Positions 27,875 through 37,357 of a stretch of DNA of 64,000 nucleotides are shown one piece after another. The notes under the pieces were generated by a model. The model was not told where the DNA came from and did no database searches. It was given only the letters and a program-made list of their open reading frames with translations. The DNA lies in NCBI GenBank assembly GCA_913775175.1, contig CAJYKU010000024.1, forward strand, positions 1 to 64,000, given 5' to 3'. Made by a program: the position numbers and the translations under genes. Each line of letters opens with the position of its first letter. Positions within the stretch are counted from its first letter, which is position 1. The DNA comes from an uncultured Pantoea sp. GTDB lineage: Bacteria > Pseudomonadota > Gammaproteobacteria > Enterobacterales > Enterobacteriaceae.

Positions 27875-28642
27875 ATGACGCCTGATGAACATATTGCGCT
27901 GCAGATAAATTCGTTGTCGCTCTGGTATGGTGAACGCCGGGCGCTGAATAATATTAATCTGCAGATCCCGAAAAACCGGATAACGGCACTGATTGGGCCC
28001 TCTGGCTGTGGTAAATCCACACTGCTGCGCTGCTTTAATCGCATGAATGATATGATTAGCGGCTGCCGTACTGAAGGGGAGATCCTGCTGGATCAATGTC
28101 CGGTAATGCAGGCGGATCAGGATCTGCCGGCGCTGCGTCGCCGCATCGGCATGGTGTTTCAGCGCCCTAATCCGTTTCCTAAATCGATTTATGAAAATGT
28201 GGTCTATGGCCTGCGGCTACAGGGCGTACGCGATCGCCGGATATTGAATGAGGCGTGTGAACGTGCATTGCGGGCGGCGGCACTCTGGGGAGAGGTAAAA
28301 GACCATCTGGCGCAGAATGCCCTGACGCTCTCCAGCGGCCAGCAGCAGCGGCTGGTGATTGCCAGAGCAATTGCTATTGAGCCGGAAGTATTACTGCTGG
28401 ATGAGCCAACCTCGGCGCTGGACCCAATCTCCACGCTGGTGATTGAAGAGCTGATGAGCACGCTTAAAGCGCACTTTACGCTGATACTGGTCACACACAA
28501 CATGCAGCAGGCGGCGCGCGTCTCTGACTACACTGCTTTTATGCACCAGGGAGAGCTGATTGAGTTTAACAAAACGGATCAGATCTTTACTGCGCCCGGC
28601 GTGCGGCGTACCGAAGAGTACATCACTGGCCGTTTTGGTTAA
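27875..28642 (+). CDS. pstB: Phosphate ABC transporter ATPase PstB
   Basis: Cytoplasmic ATPase that powers phosphate import through PstC and PstA. The 255-residue product has Walker [10 protein letters not shown] (41-49), Q-loop VFQRPNPFP, Walker [14 protein letters not shown] (Asp176, Glu177) and H-loop VTHNMQQA, with the PstB-specific NRMNDM segment. The ABC signature reads LSSGQ (152-156) instead of the usual LSGGQ, a mild change. No pstS or phoU follows, unlike typical pst operons, so the binding protein must come from elsewhere. Confidence 0.93.
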   Translation: MTPDEHIALQINSLSLWYGERRALNNINLQIPKNRITALIGPSGCGKSTLLRCFNRMNDMISGCRTEGEILLDQCPVMQADQDLPALRRRIGMVFQRPNPFPKSIYENVVYGLRLQGVRDRRILNEACERALRAAALWGEVKDHLAQNALTLSSGQQQRLVIARAIAIEPEVLLLDEPTSALDPISTLVIEELMSTLKAHFTLILVTHNMQQAARVSDYTAFMHQGELIEFNKTDQIFTAPGVRRTEEYITGRFG

Positions 28643-28663
28643 ACGCGGAATAGCAGAGCAGAC

Positions 28664-28693
28664 GCCCCGACATGCAGCCTGCCGCCGCGGGGC
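28664..28693. repeat. Hairpin between convergent pstB and purN
   Basis: Arms GCCCCG / CGGGGC (28664-28669, 28688-28693) in the 68-base convergent gap. There is no T-run; a weak two-way terminator is possible. Confidence 0.35.
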
Positions 28694-28710
28694 ATCACAG
28701 AGACTTCCTG

Positions 28711-29349
28711 TTACTCGTGAGCATACCCCTGAACGGGTAGCGGTTGCTCATCCAGCCACGCTTTGTCGTCACGCATTGCCAGCCGGCCATCTACAAACCA
28801 GCTAATCACCAGCGGATAGATAGTATGTTCCTGATGCTGCACGCGCGCGGCGATCTCTGCTTCACTGTCGCCGGCAAAAACCGGAACACGCGCCTGCAGG
28901 ATCACCGGCCCGCCATCCAGCTCCTCGGTAACAAAATGCACTGAGGTTCCATGCTCACTATCACCATTCTCCAGCACCTGACGATGCGTATGCAGACCCG
29001 GATATTTGGGCAGCAGAGAGGGGTGGATATTAAGCAGACGGCTCTGGTAATGCGCCACAAACGCACTGCTGAGAATGCGCATATAACCCGCCAGTACCAC
29101 CAGATCGGGATTATAAGCATCAATGTGCTGCATCAGCTGGCGATCAAACGCCTCGCGGTCAGGAAAGTCGCCGGGCGCTAACGTCAGGGCTGGCACACCC
29201 GCCTGTTGCGCCCGCGTCAGGCCATATGCGCTGGCTTTATTGCTGATAACGGCAGCAACGCTGCCGTTAATCCGCCCGCTGCTGCAGGCGTCAAGGATGG
29301 ACTGAAGATTGCTGCCGTTACCGGAGATCAGTACAACCAGTTTTTTCAT
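28711..29349 (-). CDS. purN: Phosphoribosylglycinamide formyltransferase
   Basis: PurN transfers a formyl group from 10-formyl-THF to GAR in purine synthesis. The 212-residue protein (E. coli 212) has the N-terminal [13 protein letters not shown] loop, the catalytic [16 protein letters not shown] motif (Asn/His) and the [18 protein letters not shown] segment with the catalytic Asp. It overlaps purM by four bases and forms the purMN operon. Confidence 0.97.
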   Translation of the reverse strand: MKKLVVLISGNGSNLQSILDACSSGRINGSVAAVISNKASAYGLTRAQQAGVPALTLAPGDFPDREAFDRQLMQHIDAYNPDLVVLAGYMRILSSAFVAHYQSRLLNIHPSLLPKYPGLHTHRQVLENGDSEHGTSVHFVTEELDGGPVILQARVPVFAGDSEAEIAARVQHQEHTIYPLVISWFVDGRLAMRDDKAWLDEQPLPVQGYAHE

Positions 29350-30386
29350 GGGTTGATAACCACACGCTCTTGTGAGTCAGAGGCATTGATAACACCAATT
29401 TTCCATGCCTGCTCGCCAGCACGCTGCATCAGCTCAATCGCTTTATCTGCCTCTGCCGGACTCAGTGCAATCACCATGCCGACACCACAGTTAAAGGTGC
29501 GATACATCTCGTGACGGCTGACATTACCAGCCTGTTGCAGCCAGGTGAATACCGCCGGCCACTGCCAGCTCTGCTCATCCAGTACTGCCTGAGTATTTTC
29601 CGGCAGTACACGCGGGATATTTTCCCAGAAGCCGCCGCCGGTCAGATGCGCGATAGCGTGTACATCTACCTGTTCAATCAGGCTCAGAATATTTTTTACA
29701 TAGATGCGGGTAGGTGCCAGCAGGTGATCGGCCAGTGATTTCCCTTCCAGCTGCTCGCTTTCCGGATCGGTGGCGCTGACTTCAAGAATTTTACGCACCA
29801 GCGAGTAGCCGTTTGAGTGCGGGCCGCTGGAGCCCAGTGCAATCAGAACGTCACCATCCTGCACCTTGCTGCCGTCGATGATCTCTGATTTTTCAACCAC
29901 GCCAACGCAAAAGCCAGCCACATCGTAATCTTCGCCGTGATACATGCCTGGCATCTCAGCAGTTTCACCGCCTACCAGTGCACAACCCGATTGCAGACAG
30001 CCTTCAGCAATGCCGGTGACTACCGCAGAGGCGGTATCGACATCAAGTTTGCCCGTGGCGTAATAGTCAAGGAAGAAGAGCGGTTCTGCACCCTGAACAA
30101 CCAGGTCATTAACACACATCGCTACCAGATCGATACCAATAGTGTCATGGCGTTTGAGATCCATTGCCAGACGTAGCTTGGTGCCCACGCCATCCGTTCC
30201 CGAAACCAGCACCGGCTCGCGATACTTCTGCGGCAGCGCACAGAGCGCGCCAAAGCCGCCCAGTCCACCCATAACTTCCGGGCGACGGGTTTTTTTTACT
30301 ACGCCTTTAATACGGTCAACCAGATCGTTACCAGCATCAATATCAACACCGGCGTCTTTATAGCTGAGAGAGGTTTTGTCGGTCAC
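29346..30386 (-). CDS. purM: Phosphoribosylformylglycinamidine cyclo-ligase (AIR synthetase)
   Basis: PurM closes the imidazole ring of AIR using ATP. I place the start at a GTG (30386), which gives [18 protein letters not shown] as in E. coli and 346 residues (E. coli 345), with GGGGA just upstream. A longer frame to 30476 would run through the promoter and most of the way to the PurR operator and is rejected. Family motifs include [24 protein letters not shown] and [13 protein letters not shown]. It is first gene of purMN, divergent from upp. Confidence 0.96.
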   Translation of the reverse strand: MTDKTSLSYKDAGVDIDAGNDLVDRIKGVVKKTRRPEVMGGLGGFGALCALPQKYREPVLVSGTDGVGTKLRLAMDLKRHDTIGIDLVAMCVNDLVVQGAEPLFFLDYYATGKLDVDTASAVVTGIAEGCLQSGCALVGGETAEMPGMYHGEDYDVAGFCVGVVEKSEIIDGSKVQDGDVLIALGSSGPHSNGYSLVRKILEVSATDPESEQLEGKSLADHLLAPTRIYVKNILSLIEQVDVHAIAHLTGGGFWENIPRVLPENTQAVLDEQSWQWPAVFTWLQQAGNVSRHEMYRTFNCGVGMVIALSPAEADKAIELMQRAGEQAWKIGVINASDSQERVVINP

Positions 30387-30448
30387 TGCGGAATCCCCAC
30401 GCGATTGCGATTGGTGGCAAAAATTAAGCGCGGCAATTCTAACAGCGC

Positions 30449-30464
30449 AGGCAAACGTTTGCGA
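30449..30464 (-). promoter_or_regulatory. PurR operator of purMN
   Basis: AGGCAAACGTTTGCGA matches the PurR operator at nearly every position, with a perfect GCAAACGTTTGC core. It overlaps the -35 region of a likely purM promoter (TAGAAT on the minus strand near 30437). PurR with hypoxanthine or guanine would repress purMN, as in E. coli. Confidence 0.85.
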
Positions 30465-30576
30465 GTCTGATCTCATGCCTGTTACTCACGACGTCAGATT
30501 TTTGTTAATCCGCTATTCTCAGGACAGTTAGCGAAGACATTGACCAATCTGCTGTGGCGCCGCAATAAAAAGGCGG

Positions 30577-30598
30577 TATAATCCGGCGATTTTTTTTT
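30577..30598 (+). promoter_or_regulatory. upp promoter with UTP-sensitive start (GA plus nine Ts)
   Basis: TATAAT (30577-30582) is followed at the expected start distance by G-A (30588-30589) and nine Ts. In E. coli the same initial sequence (GA then a T-run) gives UTP-sensitive start selection and reiterative transcription that control upp-uraA. Conservation of the layout suggests the same control here. Confidence 0.7.
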
Positions 30599-30626
30599 AG
30601 CTCAACTCACATCCGGGAGAATAATC

Positions 30627-31253
30627 ATGAAGATCGTGGAAGTCAGACACCCGCTGGTCAAACATAAACTGGGCCTGATGCGTGAGAATGATATCAGCAC
30701 CAAACGCTTTCGTGAGCTGGCGTCAGAAGTGGGCAGCCTGCTGACCTATGAGGCCACAGCCGATCTCGAAACCGAACGCGTGACCATTGAGGGCTGGAAC
30801 GGCCCGGTTGATGTTGATCAGATCAAAGGTAAAAAAATTACCGTGGTGCCGATTCTGCGTGCCGGACTGGGCATGATGGAAGGGGTACTGGAGCATGTTC
30901 CGAGTGCGCGTATCAGCGTGGTGGGTGTTTACCGCGATGAAGAGACGCTGGAGCCGGTGCCTTACTTCCAGAAGCTGGTTTCCAACATTGAAGAGCGCAT
31001 GGCGCTGGTGGTGGATCCTATGCTGGCCACCGGTGGCTCAATGATTGCGACCATCGATCTGCTGAAAAAAGCGGGCTGCAGCAGCATTAAAGTACTGGTG
31101 CTGGTTGCTGCGCCGGAAGGGATAGCTGCTCTGGAAAAAGCGCATCCCGATGTTGAGCTCTACACTGCCTCAATCGATCAGGGACTGAATGAGAAGGGGT
31201 ATATTATCCCGGGTCTCGGCGATGCAGGCGACAAGATCTTCGGAACCAAATAG
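30627..31253 (+). CDS. upp: Uracil phosphoribosyltransferase
   Basis: Upp makes UMP from uracil and PRPP, the pyrimidine salvage step. The 208-residue product (same length in E. coli) begins [19 protein letters not shown] and has the PRPP loop [16 protein letters not shown] and the C-terminal [14 protein letters not shown] uracil-binding segment. AGCTC...GGGAGAAT precedes the ATG. The uracil permease gene follows, but 363 bases away and past a terminator. Confidence 0.98.
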   Translation: MKIVEVRHPLVKHKLGLMRENDISTKRFRELASEVGSLLTYEATADLETERVTIEGWNGPVDVDQIKGKKITVVPILRAGLGMMEGVLEHVPSARISVVGVYRDEETLEPVPYFQKLVSNIEERMALVVDPMLATGGSMIATIDLLKKAGCSSIKVLVLVAAPEGIAALEKAHPDVELYTASIDQGLNEKGYIIPGLGDAGDKIFGTK

Positions 31254-31616
31254 TGATTACTCCTGGCTACACGGCTTGTCACTTTGTCAGCAGAGAGTGC
31301 GCGAACGCCGCACGTTTTTCCGTATGCCTGAGTCTCTCTGTGCTGGCTGTGAATACCCTGCCTGCGCCAGTCACGCCCGGCCTGCAAATGCGGGCAGAAT
31401 ATGCATTGGCATTTTTTGAAAAGTAGTATTTGAGCAGCCGGCCAGAGAGTCGGCTTTTTTTTGGCATAAAAACACCAACGAAAATCTCCGCAGAAGTAAA
31501 GGTCAAGCGCGCTGGCGATCGGATTGGTTCCGGTAAACCTGCACCAGCAGGTTATGCGGATGAACAGCAACAGTCAGCGTGGCCAGCCTGAATGATAACG
31601 GGGAAAGGGGATAATC
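31254..31616 (+). other. Enlarged upp-uraA spacer
   Basis: 363 bases without a credible gene, against a short upp-uraA gap in E. coli. It contains a rho-independent terminator (31436-31462) and a following stretch of about 150 bases that must hold any uraA-specific promoter; I could not identify clear boxes. Confidence 0.6.
31436..31462 (+). terminator. Terminator in the upp-uraA gap
   Basis: Stem AGCCGGC / GTCGGCT (one G-U pair), 6-base loop and eight Ts. It would stop most upp transcripts before uraA. Confidence 0.85.
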
Positions 31617-32900
31617 ATGACGCGTAGAGCTATCGGCGTAAGCGAACGCCCGCCGCTGCTGCAAACCATTCCACTCAGCCTGCAGCATCTCTTTGCAATG
31701 TTTGGTGCCACGGTACTGGTGCCGATTCTGTTTCATATCAATCCAGCTACCGTGCTGCTGTTTAATGGCGTAGGTACGCTGCTCTATCTCTTTATCTGTA
31801 AAGGTAAAATTCCAGCCTATCTTGGCTCCAGCTTTGCCTTTATCTCACCGGTGCTGCTGCTGCTGCCGCTGGGCTATGAAGTTGCACTGGGCGGCTTTAT
31901 TCTGTGTGGCCTGCTGTTCTGTATCGTGGCACTGATTGTGAAAAAAGCGGGCACCGGCTGGCTGGATGTAATGTTTCCTCCTGCCGCAATGGGCGCGATT
32001 GTTGCAGTGATTGGTCTGGAGCTGGCGGGCGTTGCGGCTAATATGGCTGGCCTGCTGCCAGCGGAAGGCACGGCACCGGATAGCACTGCAATTCTGATTT
32101 CCATGGTAACACTGTCGGTCACAGTATTTGGCTCAGTGCTGTTTCGCGGATTTCTGGCCATTATTCCGATTCTGATTGGCGTACTGGCAGGCTATGCCCT
32201 CTCATCAGTTCTTGGCATTGTTGACTGGCGCAGCGTGGAAAATGCACCCTGGTTTGCGCTGCCCACTTTTTATACCCCGCGCTTTGAGTGGGCCGCAATG
32301 CTGACTATTCTGCCCGCCGCGCTGGTGGTTATCGCTGAGCATGTCGGCCATCTGGTGGTCACGGCCAATATTGTTAAAAAAGATCTGATCCGCGATCCAG
32401 GACTGCATCGATCAATGTTTGCCAATGGTCTGTCGACGATGATCTCCGGCTTTTTCGGCTCTACACCCAATACGACCTATGGTGAAAATATTGGCGTGAT
32501 GGCAATTACCCGCGTCTACAGCACCTGGGTCATTGGCGGAGCAGCGATTTTCGCCATTTTGCTCTCCTGCGTCGGCAAGCTGGCGGCGGCAATTCAGGCC
32601 ATTCCTGTGCCGGTAATGGGCGGCGTATCGCTGCTGTTATATGGCGTTATTGGCGCATCCGGTATTCGCGTGCTGATTGAATCAAAAGTCGATTACAACA
32701 AAGCGCAAAATCTGATCCTGACCTCAGTGATCCTGATTATTGGCGTGAGCGGAGCTAAAGTGCATATTGGTGCAGCTGAATTAAAAGGTATGGCACTGGC
32801 CACGCTGGTTGGCGTCGGGCTGGCGCTGATCTTCCGTGTGATCACTATCTTCCGTCCAGAAGAGGTGGTCGCTGAGGCTGCCGATCGTCAGGATGACTAA
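31617..32900 (+). CDS. uraA: Uracil:H+ symporter UraA
   Basis: Inner-membrane NCS2-family permease that imports uracil with protons. The 427-residue product (E. coli 429) starts MTRRAIGVSERPPLLQTIPLSLQHLFAMFGATVLVP and has about 14 membrane segments, with the NCS2 uracil-site motifs AEHVGHL (Glu in TM8) and TTYGENIGVMAITRVYS (TM10). GGGGAAAGGGG precedes the ATG. It works with upp in uracil salvage; the hda gene follows. Confidence 0.97.
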   Translation: MTRRAIGVSERPPLLQTIPLSLQHLFAMFGATVLVPILFHINPATVLLFNGVGTLLYLFICKGKIPAYLGSSFAFISPVLLLLPLGYEVALGGFILCGLLFCIVALIVKKAGTGWLDVMFPPAAMGAIVAVIGLELAGVAANMAGLLPAEGTAPDSTAILISMVTLSVTVFGSVLFRGFLAIIPILIGVLAGYALSSVLGIVDWRSVENAPWFALPTFYTPRFEWAAMLTILPAALVVIAEHVGHLVVTANIVKKDLIRDPGLHRSMFANGLSTMISGFFGSTPNTTYGENIGVMAITRVYSTWVIGGAAIFAILLSCVGKLAAAIQAIPVPVMGGVSLLLYGVIGASGIRVLIESKVDYNKAQNLILTSVILIIGVSGAKVHIGAAELKGMALATLVGVGLALIFRVITIFRPEEVVAEAADRQDD

Positions 32901-32993
32901 GCGGTGCTGGCGGGCAGGGATGCCCGGTTCATCTCTGCGGATGATCGTGATAAACTGGCGCGGTTTTCTGCCCGTTCATCTGTTGAGGTACTT

Positions 32994-33695
32994 CTGAACA
33001 CGCCGGCACAGCTTTCACTGCCACTCTATTTACCTGATGATGAAACCTTTGCCAGTTTCTGGCCGGGGGAAAATCCATCGCTGCTGGCCGCACTGCGCGG
33101 TGCTCTGACGCAGCAACATGGCAGCTATCTCTACTTCTGGTCACGCGAAGGCGGCGGTCGCAGCCATCTGCTTCATGCGGCATGTGCAGAGATGTCGGCA
33201 CGCGATGAGGCGGTAGGTTATGTGCCGCTGGATAAACGCACCTGGTTTGTGCCGGAAGTTCTGGAGGGCATGGAAAACCTGGCGCTGGTCTGTATCGATA
33301 ATATCGAATGCATTGCCGGAGAAGCAGAGTGGGAGATGGCGATCTTTGATCTCTATAACCGCATTCTGGAAACCGGCAAAACCCGTCTGCTGATCACCGG
33401 CGATCGACCACCGCGTCAGCTCAACCTTGGGCTGCCTGATCTGGCATCGCGCCTTGACTGGGGCCAAATCTACCGTCTGCAGCCGCTTTCTGATGAAGAT
33501 AAACTGCAGGCGATGCAGTTGCGGGCGGGATTGCGAGGCTTTGAGCTGCCGGAGGATGTCGGGCGCTTCCTGCTGAAACGGCTCGATCGCGAGATGCGTA
33601 CGCTGTTTGAGACGCTGGATCGGCTCGATCGCGCGTCAATCAGCGCTCAGCGCAAACTCACCATTCCTTTTGTTAAAGAGGCGCTGGGGCTGTAA
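32994..33695 (+). CDS. hda: DnaA regulatory inactivator Hda (CTG start)
   Basis: Hda binds the sliding clamp and stimulates hydrolysis of ATP on DnaA (RIDA), limiting replication initiation. The product aligns with E. coli Hda from [12 protein letters not shown], where QLSLPL is the clamp-binding motif. In E. coli translation was shown to begin at a CUG; here a CTG stands at exactly that place (32994), 7 bases after GAGG, giving 233 residues, the E. coli length. An ATG-like frame from 32904 would add 30 unconserved residues. Motifs: degenerate P-loop [20 protein letters not shown] (Walker B), SRLDWGQIY and sensor 2 [17 protein letters not shown]. Confidence 0.93.
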   Translation: MNTPAQLSLPLYLPDDETFASFWPGENPSLLAALRGALTQQHGSYLYFWSREGGGRSHLLHAACAEMSARDEAVGYVPLDKRTWFVPEVLEGMENLALVCIDNIECIAGEAEWEMAIFDLYNRILETGKTRLLITGDRPPRQLNLGLPDLASRLDWGQIYRLQPLSDEDKLQAMQLRAGLRGFELPEDVGRFLLKRLDREMRTLFETLDRLDRASISAQRKLTIPFVKEALGL

Positions 33696-33767
33696 ATCCG
33701 CCTCTCTCTGCTCCACGCAACGGTGACAGACAGCGTGTGCTGATATCACAGGTTACTCACCGCCATC

Positions 33768-35231
33768 TTACCCTTTTTGATACTGCCGGAAACGGCGCTG
33801 CAGCTCGCGCAGCTGATCGATACGCGCATCATAGCGTGCCTGTTTCAGGCTGCCGAGTGGCACCTGCGCACTGGCGCTGCTGAGCGTGGTGATCGCCTGA
33901 TCCAGCTGACCGTTTAGCGCCAGGCTTTCAGCGCGCGCTGAAAGCTCCTCATCACGTAACCCCTGTGCCGCTGATGCTTCGGCCAGCAAATCCCAGGCAT
34001 TGAGATCGTCGGGATGGGCAAAAGTGTAGCGATTCAGGATCCGGCTGGCGTTTGCCGGCTGCTTTGCTGCTACATAAGCGTTAGCCAGATTAAGCTGCAG
34101 CACAGGATGAGTGCTGCTGTCACGCGCCGCACTCAGCAGTGCAATGGCCTGCTGTGGCTGATTAAGACCTAAATCGATATCAGTCATCAGATCAAGAAAC
34201 CAGACATTATCGGGCTGTTTTGCCAGCAGCGGTGCCAGCGTACGTTTTGCATTCGCAAAATCTTTGGCCTGCAAAAACTGTATCGCCTTGCCATATTGCG
34301 CCGCCAGCTGTTCGCGCACGTTGCCTCTGGCATAGTCGCTCAGCAGCTCATCCGTCAGCTGGTTGCGTCCGGTCGGGTACATGCCCAGCACGCGCACTTT
34401 TGCCAGATAGAACTCCTGTGAGGATTGCACAACCACGGGTCGCATCTGGTTGGCGCGGTTGCGGGCATCAGAGAGACGGCTATCAGGCAGCGGATGCGTC
34501 AGCAGAATTTCCGGCGGTTTTGATGAGAAGCGTGTCTGGTCGGCGAGCTTCTGCAAAAAGTCCGGCATAGCCTGAGGATTAAATCCTGCGCGTTGCAGCA
34601 CCTGGATGCCGATACGATCGGCCTCCTGCTCATTACCCTGCGTAAAGCTGATTATCCCCTGACGCGTGCCCGCCAGTGTGCCGGTCAGCGCCGCCATACC
34701 GGCCTGCGGACTCGCCATCGCCAGTAAAATGGAGCCCAGCGCACCAACCCAGGTGAGTGGTGCATTGCGCTTTTGTTCTTCCATTGCACGTGCCAGATGT
34801 CGCTGTGTTACATGCGAAATTTCATGTGCCATCACAGAGGCAAGCTGGCTCTCGTTATCGGTATAACGAAACAGCGAGGCGTGCAGCACCACATTGCCAC
34901 CAAAGAACGCAAAAGCGTTTAACTCATCATTCTGGATCAGATAAAAGTGGAATGGCGTCCGAACCGAGTAGGCATGTGCCACCAGACGCTGCCCCAGCGT
35001 ATTAATGTACTGATTCAGCAACGGATCCTGGATTAGCGGTGCGCTGGATCGCAGCTGGCGCACATAGAAATCGCCCATCTGCAGTTCCTGGTTGATCGAC
35101 AATGTTGAACCGGCGGTAGTACCGATATCAGGCAGGTTATCGCTGAGATCGGCCCAGGCACCTGTTACAGGTGTCAGCAGCAGGGCTGGGATAAGAGCGG
35201 CCAGTATAGAAATACGCGATGGATTCAACAT
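33768..35231 (-). CDS. bepA: Periplasmic metalloprotease/chaperone BepA
   Basis: BepA helps assemble LptD and degrades stalled outer-membrane proteins. The 487-residue product (same as E. coli) has a signal peptide (cleavage after AWA near 27), the M48 zinc motif HEISH at 136-140 with a further Glu ligand in [13 protein letters not shown], and C-terminal TPR repeats (about 310-480). In E. coli arsC-like yfgD lies between hda and bepA; it is absent here, and hda and bepA are convergent with a 72-base gap. Confidence 0.96.
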   Translation of the reverse strand: MLNPSRISILAALIPALLLTPVTGAWADLSDNLPDIGTTAGSTLSINQELQMGDFYVRQLRSSAPLIQDPLLNQYINTLGQRLVAHAYSVRTPFHFYLIQNDELNAFAFFGGNVVLHASLFRYTDNESQLASVMAHEISHVTQRHLARAMEEQKRNAPLTWVGALGSILLAMASPQAGMAALTGTLAGTRQGIISFTQGNEQEADRIGIQVLQRAGFNPQAMPDFLQKLADQTRFSSKPPEILLTHPLPDSRLSDARNRANQMRPVVVQSSQEFYLAKVRVLGMYPTGRNQLTDELLSDYARGNVREQLAAQYGKAIQFLQAKDFANAKRTLAPLLAKQPDNVWFLDLMTDIDLGLNQPQQAIALLSAARDSSTHPVLQLNLANAYVAAKQPANASRILNRYTFAHPDDLNAWDLLAEASAAQGLRDEELSARAESLALNGQLDQAITTLSSASAQVPLGSLKQARYDARIDQLRELQRRFRQYQKG

Positions 35232-35867
35232 GCCTCGATCCTGATAAAAATCACCTGTCGCCGGACAGGCAAATGAGTTAGACGTCTGGTGTAGATCAGG
35301 TTTAATGCTCTGCTGTTATCCTGACCGCAGAGCGGGGGTAAGTAAAGTGGGCGGAAGGTGGAAGGTCAAAAAGTCTGCCCGGTTAAAATGGATTAATTCA
35401 CCAGAAAAACTGAAGAGTAAACCCGCAGCAGCAGGCTATTGCCTCGTGATTTTATTCAAAGTTACGTAAAGTTAATCAAAAAAAATGAAGGTGGCATGCA
35501 TTTTTCCAGGTTTTCTCTGAAAAACAGCGTTATGCGCGACCTGATTATCATGCTGTTTCATCAAAGATTTTTATCACCGCAGCGGCTTAATCATGCGACT
35601 CAACAGAAATGTGTGGTTGCAGATTAACCCTTCATCAATCTTTGGTGTCAGCAACGGCAAGCTGTTTTTCCGGCCAGCAATAAGTGTGCTTCTGGCGGGT
35701 TGCTGATTGAATAAGCTATTTAATTGGCAAGATTAATTATTTTTAGTGCAAGTAAATGGCTATTGGGTGACATCGCTTCAGCGTTCCGCACTGGCTGCGC
35801 TGTGATATAGATAACGCTCTTTTCCAACGGACTGTGGTGATAAGCGCAGCGTATGCCGGAGAGTGTT
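35232..35867. other. Long intergenic region before the DsrE-like pair
   Basis: 636 bases between divergent bepA and the DsrE-like genes. A 43-codon frame at 35496-35627 (start MHFSRFSLKN, preceded by AAGGTGG) is the only candidate gene and has no recognisable homologue, so I do not call it. No terminator, repeat or tRNA was seen. Confidence 0.5.
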
Positions 35868-36473
35868 ATGCGTTCAGCAGTAAGTTATGTCCTGATTGCG
35901 ATTTTAGGTGGTGCGGTTGGTGCGGCAGTAATCAAAGGAGACGATCTCTATCAGCGCGTCGCCAGCCATTTTACAACGGAGCCAGCCTATCCGGATGGAT
36001 TCTGGAGTACGCCAGCAGTTAATGGCTACGGCAAAATTCATTATGAAGCGGATGCGGCGTTCAAACCCGTTAGCGGTCTGAGTAACAAGGTGGTGTTTCA
36101 GCTCACTAAAAGTGAGGGTGATATTAAACGGCCCAATCTGGGGCTGGAGCGCGTAGCACGCGTAGTGAATCTCTATATCGCGTCCGGTATACCTGCCGAT
36201 CAATTGCAATTTGTCGTCTCTGTTACCGGCGATGCTACCCCGGCCATGCTGGACAATAGCCATTTCAGGCAGTTCTGGGGCGTTGATAACCCTAATCTGC
36301 CGCTAATCGGCGCGCTTAACCAGCTCGGCGTAAAAGTTTCAGTCTGCGACCAGTCGGTGGCATTTCATCACTATCCCAACTCGTGGATTGATCGCTCAGT
36401 AATCCATGCGCTCTCCAGCCCGACCACAGTGTCAACGCTGGAAAATCAGGGCTACGCCTTTTTACAAATGTAA
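35868..36473 (+). CDS. DsrE-like protein with N-terminal membrane anchor (copy 1)
   Basis: A 201-residue protein. Residues 5-23 form a membrane anchor or uncleaved signal (AVSYVLIAILGGAVGAAVI); the rest is probably periplasmic and resembles the DsrE/DsrF fold (KVVFQLTKSEGDIKRPNLGLERVARVVNLYIASGI; then VSVCDQSVAFHH with the single conserved Cys of the family). DsrE proteins often relay sulphur or act with thiol chemistry, but the function here is unknown. GGAGAG before the ATG at 35868 fixes the start, 5 codons after a first in-frame ATG. It is followed 24 bases later by a close paralogue. Confidence 0.72.
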   Translation: MRSAVSYVLIAILGGAVGAAVIKGDDLYQRVASHFTTEPAYPDGFWSTPAVNGYGKIHYEADAAFKPVSGLSNKVVFQLTKSEGDIKRPNLGLERVARVVNLYIASGIPADQLQFVVSVTGDATPAMLDNSHFRQFWGVDNPNLPLIGALNQLGVKVSVCDQSVAFHHYPNSWIDRSVIHALSSPTTVSTLENQGYAFLQM

Positions 36474-36497
36474 TCATTCTGGTTAAGGAGAGGTGCA

Positions 36498-37106
36498 ATG
36501 CGTACAGCGTCATTTATTGTTATTGCCGCGCTGGCAGGGTTTGTGGGTGGCAATCTGCTACAGCTTCCTGAGCTGGTGGATAAGGTGGGCGGCAGGTTTG
36601 CTGAGAAAAAAAGTGAGCCAGCAGATTTCTGGAGCACACCAGCAATTGCTGGCTATGGCAAAATTCATTATGTGAATACGCCCGATTACAATCCGGCCAA
36701 TACGCCTGGCCTCAGTAACAAGATTGTGTTTCAAATCAATCGCAGTGAAGGGGATATTCATCAGCCTAATCTCGGGCTGGAGCGCGTGGCGCGCGTGACC
36801 AATCTCTACTATGCGGCAGGCGTGCCGCTGAATCAGCTCAATTTTGTCGTCTCAATTAATAGCGATGCCGTGCCGGCCGCGCTGAATAATCAGCAGTTTC
36901 ATAAGGCTTACGGCATTGATAACCCTAATCTTGAGCTGATTGATAAGCTGAAAAAGGCAGGAGTTAAAGTCACCATTTGCGATCAGTCGGTGGCTTTTCA
37001 TCAGCTGGAGCGTAACTGGATCGATAGCCGGGTGACCCATACGCTTTCCAGTGGAACCACGGTAGCAACCCTGCAGAATGAGGGATATGCTTTTCTGATG
37101 CTCTGA
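36498..37106 (+). CDS. DsrE-like protein with N-terminal membrane anchor (copy 2)
   Basis: A 202-residue paralogue of the gene before it: same anchor (residues 5-23), same FWSTPAI-GYGKIHY segment, PNLGLERVARV block and CDQSVAFH motif with Cys near 161. The two clearly arose by tandem duplication and then diverged considerably, which suggests distinct but related roles, possibly as a heteromer like DsrEF. AAGGAG precedes the ATG. The last codons and the stop lie in an 8-bp tandem repeat (37095-37134). Confidence 0.72.
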   Translation: MRTASFIVIAALAGFVGGNLLQLPELVDKVGGRFAEKKSEPADFWSTPAIAGYGKIHYVNTPDYNPANTPGLSNKIVFQINRSEGDIHQPNLGLERVARVTNLYYAAGVPLNQLNFVVSINSDAVPAALNNQQFHKAYGIDNPNLELIDKLKKAGVKVTICDQSVAFHQLERNWIDSRVTHTLSSGTTVATLQNEGYAFLML

Positions 37107-37134
37107 TGCTCTGATGCTCTGATGCTCTGATGCT
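37095..37134. repeat. Octanucleotide tandem repeat (CTGATGCT, five copies)
   Basis: Five perfect copies of CTGATGCT plus a partial one. The array begins in the final codons of the second DsrE-like gene and its stop TGA is in the second unit, so changes in copy number would alter only the 3' untranslated region. Confidence 0.97.
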
Positions 37135-37142
37135 CTGCTACC

Positions 37143-37172
37143 AGCGAACAGCGGCTCGCTCAGCTGTTCGCT
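37143..37172. repeat. Perfect 10-bp inverted repeat
   Basis: Arms AGCGAACAGC / GCTGTTCGCT with a 10-base loop, just after the octanucleotide array. No T-run follows; it may stabilise or end the DsrE-like transcript. Confidence 0.7.
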
Positions 37173-37357
37173 ACGCTGACACCGGCTCAACCGGCCCGGC
37201 GAAAAATAGATTTTCCCTGCTGAATGCAGCTGGATGGGTGCTCAAAGCACGCAAGCGGTGTAAACTTATCTGCTGTTTTGTAACAGTAAATACCCTCTTA
37301 ACCATCACAGTGCCAGGCACGTAAATCTATGAAGCAACTCTTTCGGGCGACGGCACT

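Noticed and set aside
30387-30476. N-terminal extension of PurM
   Set aside because: Unconserved residues encoded by promoter DNA just below the PurR operator; GTG start at 30386 matches the family.
35496-35627. 43-codon small gene with a fair ribosome site
   Set aside because: No recognisable homologue and no transcription signals; insufficient support.
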